From the NCBI RefSeq assembly GCF_963169125.1, contig NC_084793.1, positions 217,770,652 through 217,834,651 of the forward strand: 64,000 bases of DNA, read 5' to 3'. Shown here in pieces: positions 22,801-34,275 of the stretch. Position numbers and translations under genes: made by a program. Below the pieces are notes generated by a model. It worked only from the letters and a program-made list of their open reading frames with translations. It was not told the DNA's origin and did not search any database. How positions within the stretch are numbered: the first letter of the stretch is position 1; every line of letters starts with the position of its first letter. The DNA comes from Humulus lupulus (lineage: Eukaryota > Streptophyta > Magnoliopsida > Rosales > Cannabaceae).

Positions 22801-22971
22801 TTCCTCCTTCACGGCTTTTGATCTGTCTTTATCGAGCAGCCTTCTTTTCTGTTGCATGGGTGGAAAGCTTTTGTCGACGTTCAGGACATGGCTGATGACA
22901 GCAGGATCTATCCCAGCCATGTCTTTATGTGACCAGGCGAAAACTTCCTGGTTCTTCTTCAAAAATTCCAC
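19832..22971 (-). pseudogene. pol: RT-RNase H-integrase region of B (broken)
   Basis: A 551-codon open stretch (21316-22971) carries RT and the start of RNase H: WRTCVDFTDLNKAYPKDCF at residues 89-107, FMDAYLGYNQISM at 127-139, then YIDN at 191-194 (codon AAC at 22390-22392) where YIDD is expected. RNase H shows LFTDGSSNESH, NNEAEYESL and SDSQLVVN, ending at a TAG (21313-21315) where C also has TAG and A still has Gln. The integrase follows in fragments: the finger H-x3-C...C-x2-C (20770-20880), DFFTEWAK-like core, IVSNNGT (Asp of SDNGT replaced by Asn) with a stop just after, and the C-terminal chromodomain-free end LRKYY at 19832. It is not functional. Confidence 0.88.
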
Positions 22972-23125
22972 TAGTGCGTATTTTGTTGTTGCTTCTAAAT
23001 TTTTACCGACCTTTACAACTCTGGTCGGAAACTCTTCGTCAAGCTGGACCTCCTCAAGGTCCTACATCTTCTTCAAAATCCCCAAAGCGAGGATCTAAGT
23101 CTCTATCCTCACTTTGGGCAACACC

Positions 23126-24130
23126 CTATTTGGTGACTTCATCATCTGATTGGGCTTGTACATCAATGGTCATCTGCAACTTTTCTAGGGGAGCACTCCT
23201 TGACATACCCTTCTTGGCCTTAGTGATTGAGGCATTGTAGCACTCCTTGGCTTCCCTCTGGTTTCCCAATACGCGTCCTACCCCTGCGTCTGTTGGGAAT
23301 TTCATGGCCAGGTGCCTTATAGAGGTGATGGCCCGAAGGTCGACCAGTATGGGCCTTCCAATTACAGCATTGTAGGCCGAAGGACAATCAACTACTATGA
23401 AAGTAGTGAGTATTGTCCTGGTGGCGGGTGCAGTAGCTGCTGTTACTGGAAGCCTGATTGGCCCTATAGGAGCGAGTCCCTCACCAGAGAAACCATAAAT
23501 TGTTTGGATGTAGGGCTCCAACTCCTTGACGGACAACTTCATCCATTCCAGTGAAGATTTATACAGGATGTTAACTGAAGTATCGACCAGTACTCTTTTC
23601 AACATCATATTGGCAATCTGAACATCCACGACCAGTGGATCGGAATGTGGGAATCGGATATGATGGGCATCACAGTCAGAGAAGGTTATTGCATCGTCCT
23701 CTGTCCGAGCCTTCTTTGATGTCCGATCCTCCACAGTCATCATCTCGATGTCCTGGTCGTGACGTAGGGTATGAGTGTATCGTTCCCTTGCCTTTCCGCT
23801 GTTTCCCGCAAGGTGCGGGCCTTCGCAGATGGTGAGTAAGGTGCCTGCCACGGGGTCAGGCTGTAAAGGGGGCAGGCGTTGGCGTGTAGGCGCCTGCTCG
23901 TTGCCACCTGGAGCCTCTCGTTGGGAAGCCCCCGCGATCCGCACGTATCTCCTCAAGTGTCCTTGTCTAATAAGGAACTCGATTTCATCCTTTAGCTGGT
24001 TACACTCGTTCATATCGTGTCCGTAATCATTGTGAAAATGACAGAACTTGGTCGTTTCCCTTTTTGAAATATCCTTTCGGATGGCAGCGGGTCTTTTGTA
24101 AGGCACATTGGAACTTGTGGCCTCATACAC
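23126..24130 (-). pseudogene. Gag C-terminus and protease of B
   Basis: A 334-codon open stretch. It holds the zinc knuckle KFCHFHNDYGHDMNEC (C-x2-H-x4-H-x4-C), a linker with ISFSDCDAHHIRFPH-like text that precedes the protease in this lineage, and the protease itself. The protease active site reads LVDTSVNILY: compared with C (IDNGSSVNLLF), two residues including the catalytic Gly are missing, consistent with a 6-nt in-frame deletion. The later block YNAVIGRPILVDLRAITS is intact. The frame ends at 23126, and RT begins after a gap of about 150 bp with frame changes. Confidence 0.85.
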
Positions 24131-24256
24131 CTCTGCTCAAGACTCGACAAGGGCAGTCTAGTTGGTGAACCTTGGCTCATAATGATTGCCCTTAGCGCGC
24201 TTACTCTCAGAGGTAGAGGGTTCGTTATGGGGCCTCTTCCCCCCATTTTTGCCGTT

Positions 24257-25865
24257 TCAATTCCCACTGCCTTTGTCGCTGCCGTTAGGCTTTGACCCAT
24301 TGGCGGCTTTGGCGGGATCTTCAGTCCCCTTATCTTTATTTGGGGTCTTTCCCTCACTGGCAATCGCATCCTCGAGCTTGATGTATCGATCAGCTCGATC
24401 CAAAAATTCTTGGGAAGTTTTAACCCCATGCTTCCTGAGGCTACTCCAAAGAGGCGTACGGCGCTTAACTCCTGCAATTAGGGCCATCATTTTGCCTTCG
24501 TCTCCCACTGTTTTGGCCCCAGCCACTGCTCGCATGAAACGCTGGACGTAGTCTTTCAGTGGCTCTCCTTCTTGCTGGCGTATCTCGACCAGTTGGTTTG
24601 CCTCAGTTGGGTGCACACGACCCGCGTAGATTTGTTCGTAAAACTCCTTTACGAACATCTCCCAAGATACAATACTTGCAGGAGGGAACTTAAAGAACCA
24701 CTCATGTGCCACATCAGAAAGTGTTGCAGGGAAGATCCTGCATCGAGCGTCTTCGGACACCTTCTGAATGTCCATTTGTATCTCAAATTTGTTGACATGA
24801 GATACCGGGTCACCATACCCGTCAAAGTTCGGAAGTGTGGGCATTTTAAACTTACTGGGGGTTTCAGCCATTGCGATCCTTTGTATGAAAGGAGTGCCCC
24901 TTCTCCTGTCGTACTTGATATGAGACGTTCTCCCCCCGACTAGATGTTGCACTGCTTGGTTCAGGGCATCTATTTGGGCCTGAACGGCCTCAGGAATCGC
25001 CGGGGCCTCTTGTGCCGAAGGAATGTACTCGTCGTGCGTTTCTCGACGATCGTTGAGTACATCCCTTAGATCGTCATCCCTTCGCCACTGCTCGCTAGCT
25101 CCGAGCTGGTTAAAGACGTTGTTTTGTCTGGGCTGCCCCCCAGCATTATGTCCTTCATGACTATTTTCTCTAGGTGGGGGACTTCTGCCTCCACCTCTCT
25201 CCTCGTTCCTCTGACCAGCGTTCCCTATACCTGAGTCGACCTCATTGTAGCCGTGGCCATCTCTGAACCTCGACTGGCTATGGTGGGACAGACTGTTTCC
25301 TCAGTTGCGTCCTTGGGCTGGAACTTCCATAGCGTTAAGGGGGAGGCCTGCGCTGGTCGGTAGGTCCCCGTGCATTATCATGCCATGGGGGAGCCCTGAC
25401 CGCAGAGCCTGTCTCCGAGTTCCTTCTGTTGCCAGAAGGACGCTGCCCCCTGCTCAGTGGGTGCGACTCTTCACCCCTCGGGCGTCTAGGGCTGTGGGGT
25501 TGCTGCCTGGCCCTATTCTGCCTTGAATGCGGGGGATTGCCTCGACTAGCCTGGGTCTCAGGGTCCCTAGGTGGGACATCATCATGAGGCATTGGTGGCT
25601 GCTCCGACCTTTGAGGGCTTGTTGGCTGGAGCAGAGGGCTAGGATTGGGACCTCTTTGAGGTGGCCCATTCAGGGGTTGGTTAGGCTGCGAGGCTAGCGC
25701 AACCTGACTCCTAGCCAATTGGAGGGCTACTTTGAGGGCTGCCATGGCCTCCCTCTGACGACAGTCCATCTCCACCTGTATTTCCCTCAGTTCTTGGCGT
25801 TGATGCTCTATTTCTTGCTGCTATCGCGCCATGGTCTCCGCAACACTTTCCTGACTGGCCCTTAG
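24257..25865 (-). pseudogene. gag: Gag N-terminal and capsid region of B (main part)
   Basis: Capsid-like Gag is readable from 24952 down to 24257 (FKMPTLPNFDGYGDPVSHVNKFE, VAHEWFFKFPPASIVSWEMF, ANQLVEIRQQEGEPLKDYV), with Tat lineage character. The region 25335-25865 encodes a proline- and arginine-rich N-terminal part rich in Q. It starts next to the insert at 25866 and continues, across the insert, the N-terminal piece at 29473-29655. A stop is visible at about 25824. The capsid ORF overlaps a shifted frame at 24010-24477, so at least one frameshift separates capsid and knuckle. Confidence 0.8.
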
Positions 25866-28800
25866 ATTTGTAGTGCATCAAAAAAAAAATTTAGATTATT
25901 TAAATTTTTGTGATTTATTTTTATTTAAATGTTAAGTATGATGAATTGTTTTATTTAAATGTTGTTGTTTTATTTAGTTGTTGTTTGTTTTATTTGATTG
26001 TTTATTATTTTATTTAATTGTTAGAATTGTTTGGTATAATCTTTTGAATTTAAATTTGTTAATTGTTTGTTTGGTTAATTAATTTAATAAGTGAATAATT
26101 GTGTAACATTTTAAATAAGTGTGACAATTGAGGTAATTATGTGAGTTATGGTTGAATGCACTAAGGTGCATGGGAGATAGTGATGCAGTCTAGTGTTCTA
26201 GTGTGTGCTAGTACATGGTAATAAGGTGCACATGTGTGGATTTTCTACACATTTTATAATTTCCTTTTATTTGATATTTTTGTGTAGTTTTATTTAATTG
26301 TTAGAAAAATAAATAAAATGGAAGAAAAGGGCAAGTAGGTGGCGTGAAGGATATTAGGGGATTGATTGATATTTTTCCATTTTTCTTTTAAGAGAATTAA
26401 GTTAAATTGGAAGAGGATAGCTATTATGGGTAAGAGAATTTTGACATTTTATTCAATTAAAATACTCTTTATTGTAAGGGATTTGTAGGCTGAATTAGGT
26501 GAGTGGATTGGGAAACTTACCATTTATTTTGGTGAGGCTTTATGAGGGAATTATGATTAAAAGGAAAGAAAATAAGGAAGAGAGGCCATTTTGCAAGCTT
26601 GTGCCGTGACCTAGAGAGAGAATAGAGAGAGAGAGGGTGGCGAGCTAGAGAGAGAAAGGAAGGGCTGCCATATTTTTCTAGAGAAGAAGAAGAAGAAAAG
26701 AAAGAGAAGGAGAAGAAGAAGATGGTTTCGAACCCTAGGTAAGAATCTATCAACTAGTGTTTCACATATGTGCATTTGGATCTTCCCCTCTTCTCTAATC
26801 TAAGGTTGATTTTGTGGTTTCTTTCTTTGGGTGTATGGTGTTTGGAAATCATCTATAGGTGACAAGAGGTTTTCTTGCTATTGTGTTCTTGATTTTACAA
26901 TCAAGAGAGGTAATGGTCTTTCTTAGCCTATATATTGGTTTTGATGGGTTTATCTTTGAGGTTTTGGATGGTGATGCTAATGGTTGATTATTGTAGGATT
27001 GATGATTATGATTTGTATTTCTAAGAGAATATGATTTGTTTAAAAAGGGTTCATGGGTATGATTGAGGGAATGGATTTGATAGGGTTTATAATGAGGATA
27101 TATGTTATGTTTATATTGCTATGGTTATCTTTTTAATCTTTGATTTATGTAAAATGGTAAATGATGATTTTAGAAATATGTTAGGATTATTATAAAGGCG
27201 TGTTCATGAGATATGGTGTTATGAATTTATGTATGTTATTGCCATTGTTATTGTTGTTGGATTTCATGTGTAGATTCAATGGAATAGAAAAATTAGTTTT
27301 ATAAGATTTCATGTGAATATGTTAGTAATATTCTTAGAATCATGTATATAATAAGAGTATGATGAGATTTTGGACATGTATGATTTTATGTGAAATTTTT
27401 GGGATAAAAGATGAATCTCATGAGAAATTAAGCTTCCTGATTTTTGTAAATAATTGGGTAAAAGTTTGATTTAAAAGATGATTTGTATGCATAAGTAATG
27501 TCCTTGATGTTATGTTAATTTTATGAAATTAAAAAGGGGATTTTAAGTCCCATTAAAATGATATTTTACTCAAATAATTACCTACAGAATTTTTATTGAA
27601 TTTTTGAGAAAATATGAGCTTTTAAATTGAATATGGTGATTTTGAATGATAAAAATAGTTGCTGGAATTTTTGTAAGAAAATATGAAGTGAGTTTCACTA
27701 AGATGAATTTGATGAGTTTTTGGAACAAATTATTTTCCTAAGTTATGGTAATATTGAAAAATGGTATTTTAAAATGGTATGAATGCATATTTTGATAAGT
27801 TATGATTTTCCTTTATTTTGATTGAGGAAAATATTTAGATTCTATTTATTTGTGATTTTTGAAGAAAATAAATGGTGGCTGAAAGTTTGTTTTAAAAAGG
27901 TTAAAAATTGTTATTTAATTGTCACATATGAATTTATGTTACATTAAACTAAGTCTTAAATAATTTAAATAAAATATATTTTTCCACATTTAAAAATATA
28001 TTTTCTCACATCATTTATGTAACACAATGATAAAATTTATTTTTCTAAAGAAACATTTTAAACATAGGTATTTTAATTAATTCCAAGCTTTTTGGTTAAT
28101 TCTTTGTAATTTGAGATTAATAAATGAAATTGTCACATATTTTATTTTTATAGCTAAAATAAAATAATGTTTTGAGAAATTTAATCAACTTAGAAATTTT
28201 AAGAAAAATAAAGCATGTTATATGTCTATTGATTTTAAAATAATAAAAGTAAGAAATGTAAAATTATCGTTTTTGAAAACGTCTCTATTACGCAATGTTC
28301 CCACGTATGCATGTTACATGCAACTCCACTTTTACGTCCAAAATTATGTTTATTATTCAACTATGTGGTTTTTATAAAACGATCATGCATGTAAAATGGG
28401 TAAAATGAGCATTATTCTTTTCATGGCTTTATGTGTAGTTAAGAATAATTGCATGTTATGTGTAACGGTTATTATGTGTGCATGGCCCATGCACACGTGA
28501 GTTGTGTGGAAGGGCAAAATAGTAATTTTATGGACCTAAGAAATGTTATTTTGATTATGATATAGGCTCGTTGAAAGATTGTGAAATTTCTTATCTTGGA
28601 CCTGAGGTAAGGAAGTTAGATAGATAATATGATTTTATGCTATGAATGGTAAGACTGTTGTATGAATGAATTGTTATGAATTATGAATGCCATAACGTGA
28701 TGATATGTTGAATGTGATATGTGTATGGATGTTAGATACATCAAACAGAATACGATGTTAGATACATCAAGCAGATTACGATGTTAGATACATCGAACGA

Positions 28801-29467
28801 GTTACTAAGGACATTGAGACGTAACTCCTAGGGCGGACGCACCGAGGTTATTCAAGGACCAGAGATCTCCTGTTTACCTCATAGGGTGACATGGACAACT
28901 AGCAATCCATGCTCATCATGTATGCTGTATGTTTGTGAAATGATGATATGTTACAATTATGTTATGATATGATGATATGTTACAATTGTGTTATGCAATG
29001 ATGATATGTTACGATTATGTTTTGATATTCCATGATGTTGTAAATGAACGTTAGTGTTTGTATTTGTTGTATTCTTACTTGCTTATTTGTTTGTACTTCC
29101 TTACTGGGCTTTTAGCCCACCCCCTTACTTTCCTTCCAGGTAGCAAATAGGATTTCTTTATGGCACGCGTGGTGACGTGAGGAGTTCTTTCATCATGGGG
29201 TATATGGCGTGGGGTAATCCTATGGACGGAAAAAATGATCATCGTAGAACGCCATTTAAATTATGTTTTGTTTAAGAGACTTTCCTAAATTATCAGTGGG
29301 ACTCAGTTATTTGATTTTGTTTCTTTTAAACTTTGCATAAAATATATGTTTTCTTTTAAAACTAATGGCGCCAACTTGCATGGTTTTAAGCAAGTCCCCA
29401 CTGAGACTTTGATAATGAGTGGTATTCTTTTACAAACTATGTTATGCGAATGTTTTATAAGTATTAG
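25866..29467. mobile_element. AT-rich 3.6-kb insertion in B gag, CTTAG flanks, class unknown
   Basis: The direct repeat CTTAG lies at both edges (25861-25865 and 29468-29472), and Gag coding sequence continues on both sides, so this is an insertion. It is very AT-rich and has no ORF resembling a transposon protein. It contains a CT/GA-rich stretch (26590-26720), splice-like CCTAGGTAAG text near 26735, a 25-bp triplet repeat at 28728-28800 and GGGCTTTTAGCCCACCCCC at 29106-29124, a layout that recalls long chromovirus LTRs such as the solo LTR at 60014-62318. The ends are not TG...CA, so neither LTR nor other class can be confirmed. Confidence 0.5.
28728..28800. repeat. ~25-bp direct repeat, three copies
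   Basis: ATGTTAGATACATCAAGCAG-like units repeated three times with small changes inside the AT-rich insertion. Confidence 0.75.
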
Positions 29468-29472
29468 CTTAG

Positions 29473-29655
29473 GGCGTTCTTTACAAGATTGGCCAATTCA
29501 TCCTGCAATGCTCCCAGAGTAGTTCTCAGTGTTTCGGAGTCCAACTCCTCCTCATCAAACTCCAAGTGTGGCTCATTCTCAGCCATGTTCGGAGGAGGAG
29601 GTTGAGGTGGTGCAGCGTCAACAGCCTGCCCAGTCTTCCTTGTTGTCTTTGCCAT
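29473..29655 (-). pseudogene. gag: N-terminus of B Gag, cut off by the insertion
   Basis: The ATG at 29655 lies 25 bp inside the PBS and is the expected Gag start. The 60-odd codons are proline-rich, then acidic (HLEFDEEELDSETLRTTLGA), and end at the insertion boundary, where the reading frame runs into a stop. The Gag frame resumes at 25865. Confidence 0.7.
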
Positions 29656-29679
29656 TCGTACTTCAACAACCTCGTCTCA

Positions 29680-29702
29680 AGCTCTCAATGAAAGCACCAA
29701 AA
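29680..29702 (-). other. Primer binding site of B
   Basis: TGGTGCTTTCATTGAGAG on the minus strand next to the 5' LTR. The tRNA was not identified. Confidence 0.7.
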
Positions 29703-30298
29703 TGTTGACCCTCGTTTTGGTCAACTGACATGGAGTCAAATGCTTGATGTGACAGAATGTATTGAAATAGATCTAATGGAAAAAAAAGTAAACGACACAA
29801 CAAATTATAGTGGTTCGACCCCACGAATTGGTAATGACCTACGTCCACTTAATCTATTATTGATACTGTTTCTCAAAGGAGTGATCAAAGAACTAGGGTT
29901 CTTCGAGTTTCACGAGCCTTAGAGGGATAAGTAATACAATTGAAAGGTAATAGCTCAAATTCTCTTCTAAAGCATAGAAAAAAATCAGCGAAAAGTCCCC
30001 TCCTTGAGCTATTTCTCTCTATTTATAGGCTTAAGGAGGATTACATGAATCAGTTACAGATATTCTTTCCTAAATAATCGGATAATCAGGAATCCTGGGA
30101 GATAATCTCGGATATGATTACAATTGCCCAAGATCATCTCAAAATATACGGAGTATACGACCAAGCTGGTCGTATATAAAATCCAAATGTTATGTCAGGG
30201 GAATCTCCCTGGTCGATGGTCGAACAGAACCTCTGCCAGGAGTCAGCCACGTGTTAAAAATGTTTGCCACGTCACCCATACCTGCTTTTTGGATAACA
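29703..30298 (-). repeat. 5' LTR of B (596 bp)
   Basis: Matches 15021-15615, with the same ends TGTTGACC and GGATAACA. The minus-strand TATAAATA lies at 30020-30027. The TSD ACAGG follows at 30299-30303. Confidence 0.93.
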
Positions 30299-30303
30299 AC
30301 AGG

Positions 30304-31580
30304 GTATTCTTCTTCATCTTAACTATTATTTTTTTCTTCTATAATTTGGTCTAGGTCTATTTCTTCTCTACTATAAATACTGTATGTATCAGACATATCG
30401 TCTTCAACATTATGGAAATCCATATTAAATTTTTCTACTAACATTGCTTCTCCACTAAAATTATTATTTTTCTTTCTACAACTAGGAGAGACGTGTCCTA
30501 TCTCTCCACAAGAAAAACATGTTATTTTATTTCGATAATTTCTTTTATCATTATATCTTCTTACATGTCTACGTTTTTGAAGAAAAGGTCTTTTAGTGTT
30601 ACTTCATCTTAATTGATAGTACTTTTTATTCCCTTTATATTTTTTTATTATGTCTTGGTTTATACTCTCTATCTTTTTTTCCAAATTGTTGTGGAGTAAA
30701 TATATTACTACAAAAATTAAAATTGTCTCCTTTTAATTATTTTTGTATTTGGATAAAAGTACATTTATCTACTAAATATTTAAGGATAAAATTTCCTCTA
30801 ATACTTAAACTATCCATGGACGTATTTCTAGTGTGTGTCATGTTATTATTCTATGACTTTACTATTTCTATTCCTAAAGCTCTAGGTAATTTTATTAGCA
30901 TTTTATCTCCTAATTCACTATTAATAGCATTTCTTGAAATACTTTCTAATTTTACAAAATCATTAATATAAACTTTAATATATTTCCAATCCCTAATATA
31001 TATTTGTTCTAGTTTTTTCATAGCATCTTGTTGGACAGTTAATAATCCACTATTAGGATCTTCTCCAGTTATTAAAAGATGTATTTTATTAACAAAATTA
31101 TAAGGATTACTTCTTAATTCAATTAATTCTTTTACTTCATTAGGGCACTGAGCTTTATACCTCTCCCAATGTGCTTTTACTGTTTCTCCTAAATAATTTT
31201 CTAAATAAGCATACATTTCTTCTCCATTGTGATTATGCTCATTTTTTTTATATATATTCTCTTATTATTTCTGTCTTCCACTCATTATTACTGAATTCCA
31301 TAGTTGAGGGTCAATATTTGTTATATTTAATTGTTTATTATTATTCCAATTTATACTTAAATCTCCTGGTTCTCTCTAACCTCTACTCTTATACTTAGGT
31401 TCTCCTTGGTAATAATAAGGATATATTGGTTGTCTAGGGAAATTTCCTCTGCTTAATGGTTCAATTGTTCTAGTATGGGGTCTTAAAAGTAGATTACTAT
31501 TAGCATTAGTCATACTACTTTCTCCTGAACTATTATCCATAAAATATTTTTGATATGAAATATCAGATACTTCAATATTA
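30304..31580 (-). pseudogene. Pararetrovirus coat protein region with CCHC zinc knuckle
   Basis: Minus-strand AT-rich coding sequence. A classical C-x2-C-x4-H-x4-C knuckle is seen at about 30475-30520. A capsid-type block (AYLENYLGETVKAHWERYK) occurs near 31150-31212, and a 121-codon open stretch spans 30851-31216. Knuckle after capsid is the order in caulimovirid polyproteins. An acidic linker follows the knuckle down to the element B junction, with one in-frame TAA at about 30320. Several further stops interrupt the region (for example around 31260 and 31380). It is inactive and described only as a fossil. Confidence 0.72.
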
Positions 31581-31630
31581 TTTTCTTCTGTAATATTTTC
31601 ATTTTAAAATTTTTCTTTGATGATTAATAT

Positions 31631-32599
31631 TTAATTTTTAAATTCATCTATATTTTTATCCATATTATATTTTTCATCATCTTCTAATTCTTCTTTGTTA
31701 CTTTGTTCTCCATAATCTAAAAAGGAAATACTATTATTTTGATATATACTTCCATTGGTGGGAAAACTTACATTTTCTTTTTTATTTTCTTTTAATTTTA
31801 CATCCCATTCTATTCCTTCTAATAATTGTGAAGAGTATTCTGGAGGTTTTATCATTTTTGTTCCTTTACTTTGAAGAGTTTCTATTACTTTTTCTATTTT
31901 TAAGTTGAATCTTATGCTAGTATTATGTATGAATTTTTCTTGAAATCCTGTACATATTATGAGGTTTTCTCGGTATATATTGTCATATCCTTTACTTTGA
32001 ATTCTTAGTTTAATACTTCCTATAACTTTAATCATTATCATAAAGTCTGGAGTTACAAAGAATAATCAATAATTATTATTCATGCCTACTTCCATCATAG
32101 AGATAATACTTTTTCTATCATCTTCTATACTTTCATCATATAATATTAATAAAACTTTTGCTCCTAATTTTTTCCTTACTAGTCCTTTTATTCCTATTAT
32201 ATACAAACATTGATGAATATATTTATATTTTTCTTCTTCTATGAGGTTTCTAATAGTTTCATTAGGGATTATATTTAAATTTTGATAGTTGCTATCATTG
32301 ACTATTATTGGTATTTTTCTTTGATGACTAAAAAGACTTCTATTAGGTTGCCATCTTCCAGTATAGTATAATTGTCGGGCATTATTTAATACTAATGTTT
32401 CTTGTGTAAATCTATCATAAGATTCATTAATATCTACTACTTCTTCTAAAGATAATATTTCTTGGTTATTATTAATAGTTATTTGATATAAAATGCCCGT
32501 AAATATTCTACTTAAGGTTCTACTATTCCTTAGACTACTAAAATGACTATTTACTTGTCTCTGGCTTGGCTGGCCTGATCTATTCGATATATCTTTCAA
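31631..32599 (-). pseudogene. Pararetrovirus movement-protein-like region
   Basis: Two open pieces (32066-32599, 177 codons; 31631-32041, 136 codons), separated by a break near 32050. The upstream piece includes a TGRWQPNRSLFSHQRK stretch and a GLVRKKLGAKVLL stretch that resemble the movement-protein part at the N-terminus of badnavirus ORF3. The downstream piece ends in an acidic linker leading to the coat region. The assignment rests on position and general resemblance, not on a decisive motif. Confidence 0.55.
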
Positions 32600-32663
32600 A
32601 TTTATTACTAAATTCTATTTTATTTTTTATTACCACGTTTTTCTCAATCTTTAATTTACTAAT

Positions 32664-32918
32664 CTATTTTACTAGCTGATCTATGTCAGTTTCAATTTTA
32701 TTACTTTTTAGTGGTTCGTCTCTATTTATTTTTTCACTTATTTTATCTATTTTTTCATGCAATTTTATTAATAATTCAGTTATAGTTTTAAGTTTATGGT
32801 TTCTAGCCCTATCTTGACCGGACGTAGCAGAAGAATTAAAACCGTCTATATTTCTATTATCATCAAAATCTTTAACTAGATTATTTGCAATAATATAATT
32901 AGGGTTATTAAAAGACAT
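32664..32918 (-). pseudogene. Small pararetrovirus ORF, coiled-coil-like
   Basis: An 84-codon ORF just upstream of the movement-protein region. Its C-terminal half (LLIKLHEKIDKISEKI) has heptad spacing. Badnaviruses have a small virion-associated coiled-coil protein at this position; that identity is inferred. A diverged second copy of part of this region occurs at 34276-34583. Confidence 0.4.
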
Positions 32919-33156
32919 AAATATAGCATGATTTAAGAAAGAACTATATTACGAAAATTTTCTACGTGTGTCTTTAATTCTTCTATATCCTTTTTAAATG
33001 ATAAATATTGATATGTTATTAATGGTTTGGTCTCTATTTCTACTATTTTAGGTTGTTTGTTAACGTATTCTAATAAAATTTTTATTTCTTTCTTAATAGG
33101 GAATTTTTCAATATTTATTAAAAAAAAAAGTATATTTTATTATCTGTATTAGTTAT

Positions 33157-33435
33157 TTATTTTTTAATATAGTCTATATTATCTAATATTTTATTTTGAA
33201 ACTCTTGATCTTTAAGACTAGGTTTAATAGTTTTATTAATCTTTATAAATTTTATTTTTAATATTCTTATAATATAATAGATCTTATCTCGTATAAGATT
33301 TTGTGATTTAGCTAACTTATATATCTCACAGTCTTTATTAGAAATATGATAATTATGACAGTGATTAGAAGAATCTTTACTATTTTTATTTACTAAGCAA
33401 TATTTTTTAATTATATTATTTGTATCTGATTTCAT
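33157..33435 (-). pseudogene. Small AT-rich ORF of the pararetrovirus, unknown
   Basis: A 92-codon lysine- and isoleucine-rich ORF. No motif is recognised. Its place upstream of the other viral reading frames, in the same orientation, suggests viral origin. Confidence 0.3.
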
Positions 33436-33529
33436 AAATTAATTTTATATTATTAAAAATTAATAAAAACTGTAATTCTTTTCTTTTTAAAAATTGTAAA
33501 CTTGAAAATTGTAAATTTGTGGTATAATA

Positions 33530-33725
33530 AATACGTTCTATGGTACCAGAATTCAACTATTGTAAGCTAATAATGTCATACTTTCAAAGGTCAGCTATTG
33601 TAGGCTAATAATGTTATAATAAATAATGATATAAATATTGTAGGCTAAATAATAAATGTTATAAGAAATATTGTAGATGAATATGATATATAGTATCAAA
33701 GGTCAACTATTGTAGGCTTGAAAAT
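33530..33725. repeat. Short repeats in the viral intergenic region
   Basis: CAACTATTGTAGGCTAATAATGTTATA-like text (first 20 bases: CAACTATTGTAGGCTAATAA) recurs three to five times in full or in part between 33555 and 33718. The repeats are noncoding and AT-rich, and probably belong to the viral intergenic region. Confidence 0.6.
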
Positions 33726-33727
33726 AA

Positions 33728-34021
33728 CTAATAATCAGTAATATTTATGACTGTCTCATTTGTATTTTTAAAAATGTCACTTTTAATACTTTCTAATAAA
33801 GTAATTTGACCAGTTATAAAATTATAGCTAATATTATATACTTCGTTTAATAACTGGATATGATGTTCGTTAAAAGCATTTACTATGTTATGTGCTAAAT
33901 TATTAAACTGGTCATCTAGACTTTCTTTTAGTTCATTTATTAATAGATCTATATTGTTACTATCTATACTGAGTTGACAGAGTTTATTGTTATACTTTTC
34001 TATGTTTCTAGGTATGTTCAT
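33728..34021 (-). pseudogene. Small ORF at the 5' side of the pararetrovirus, unknown
   Basis: A 97-codon ORF beginning MNIPRNIEKYNNKL, rich in Asn, Ile and Leu with amphipathic heptad-like spacing. It could correspond to badnavirus ORF1, but no motif supports this. It lies upstream of the repeat field and in the same orientation as the other viral frames. Confidence 0.3.
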
Positions 34022-34275
34022 ATATTCCTGGTATTTTTAGTTTATAAGAACTTCTTATATATAGATTATAATTGATTATAAAAATAGATTTTTTTATAGA
34101 TATGAAAAAGACTTGGGTTTTGAGAATAAAATTTACATTCATATGATAGTAGAGCATGGATGGAATATTTTTACTGAAACTGCAATTCTTCTAAAAAATC
34201 TTCTTATCATGTAAATTTATTATTTTCTCATATAAAAGGTGATGTGTCTATGCATATTCACATCTAGGGTGAACT

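Larger units (their letters stand above)
15021..30298 (-). mobile_element. Tat-lineage Ty3/gypsy element B, full length, TSD ACAGG
   Basis: Both LTRs (15021-15615 and 29703-30298) are present and flanked by the 5-bp direct repeat ACAGG (15016-15020 and 30299-30303). The order on the minus strand is LTR, PBS, gag (split by a 3.6-kb insert), protease, RT, RNase H, integrase, internal polypurine tract, the plus-strand antisense gene, terminal polypurine tract and LTR. Without the insert the element is about 11.7 kb. LTR identity is roughly 95% (about 27 differences counted by eye), so it is moderately old. It inserted into the pararetrovirus polyprotein, since viral coding sequence resumes on both sides. 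Confidence 0.93.

Noticed and set aside
26517..26753. Ser/Phe-rich ORF at 26517-26753, minus strand
   Set aside because: Reflects a GA/CT microsatellite; no sign of a gene.
29703..30298. Possible second small element at 29703-30298
   Set aside because: It is the second LTR of B, shown by the match to 15021-15615 and the ACAGG duplication.
33500..33725. CRISPR-like array in the short repeats
   Set aside because: Repeats are irregular, AT-rich and lack unique spacers of constant length, and the setting is a plant genome.
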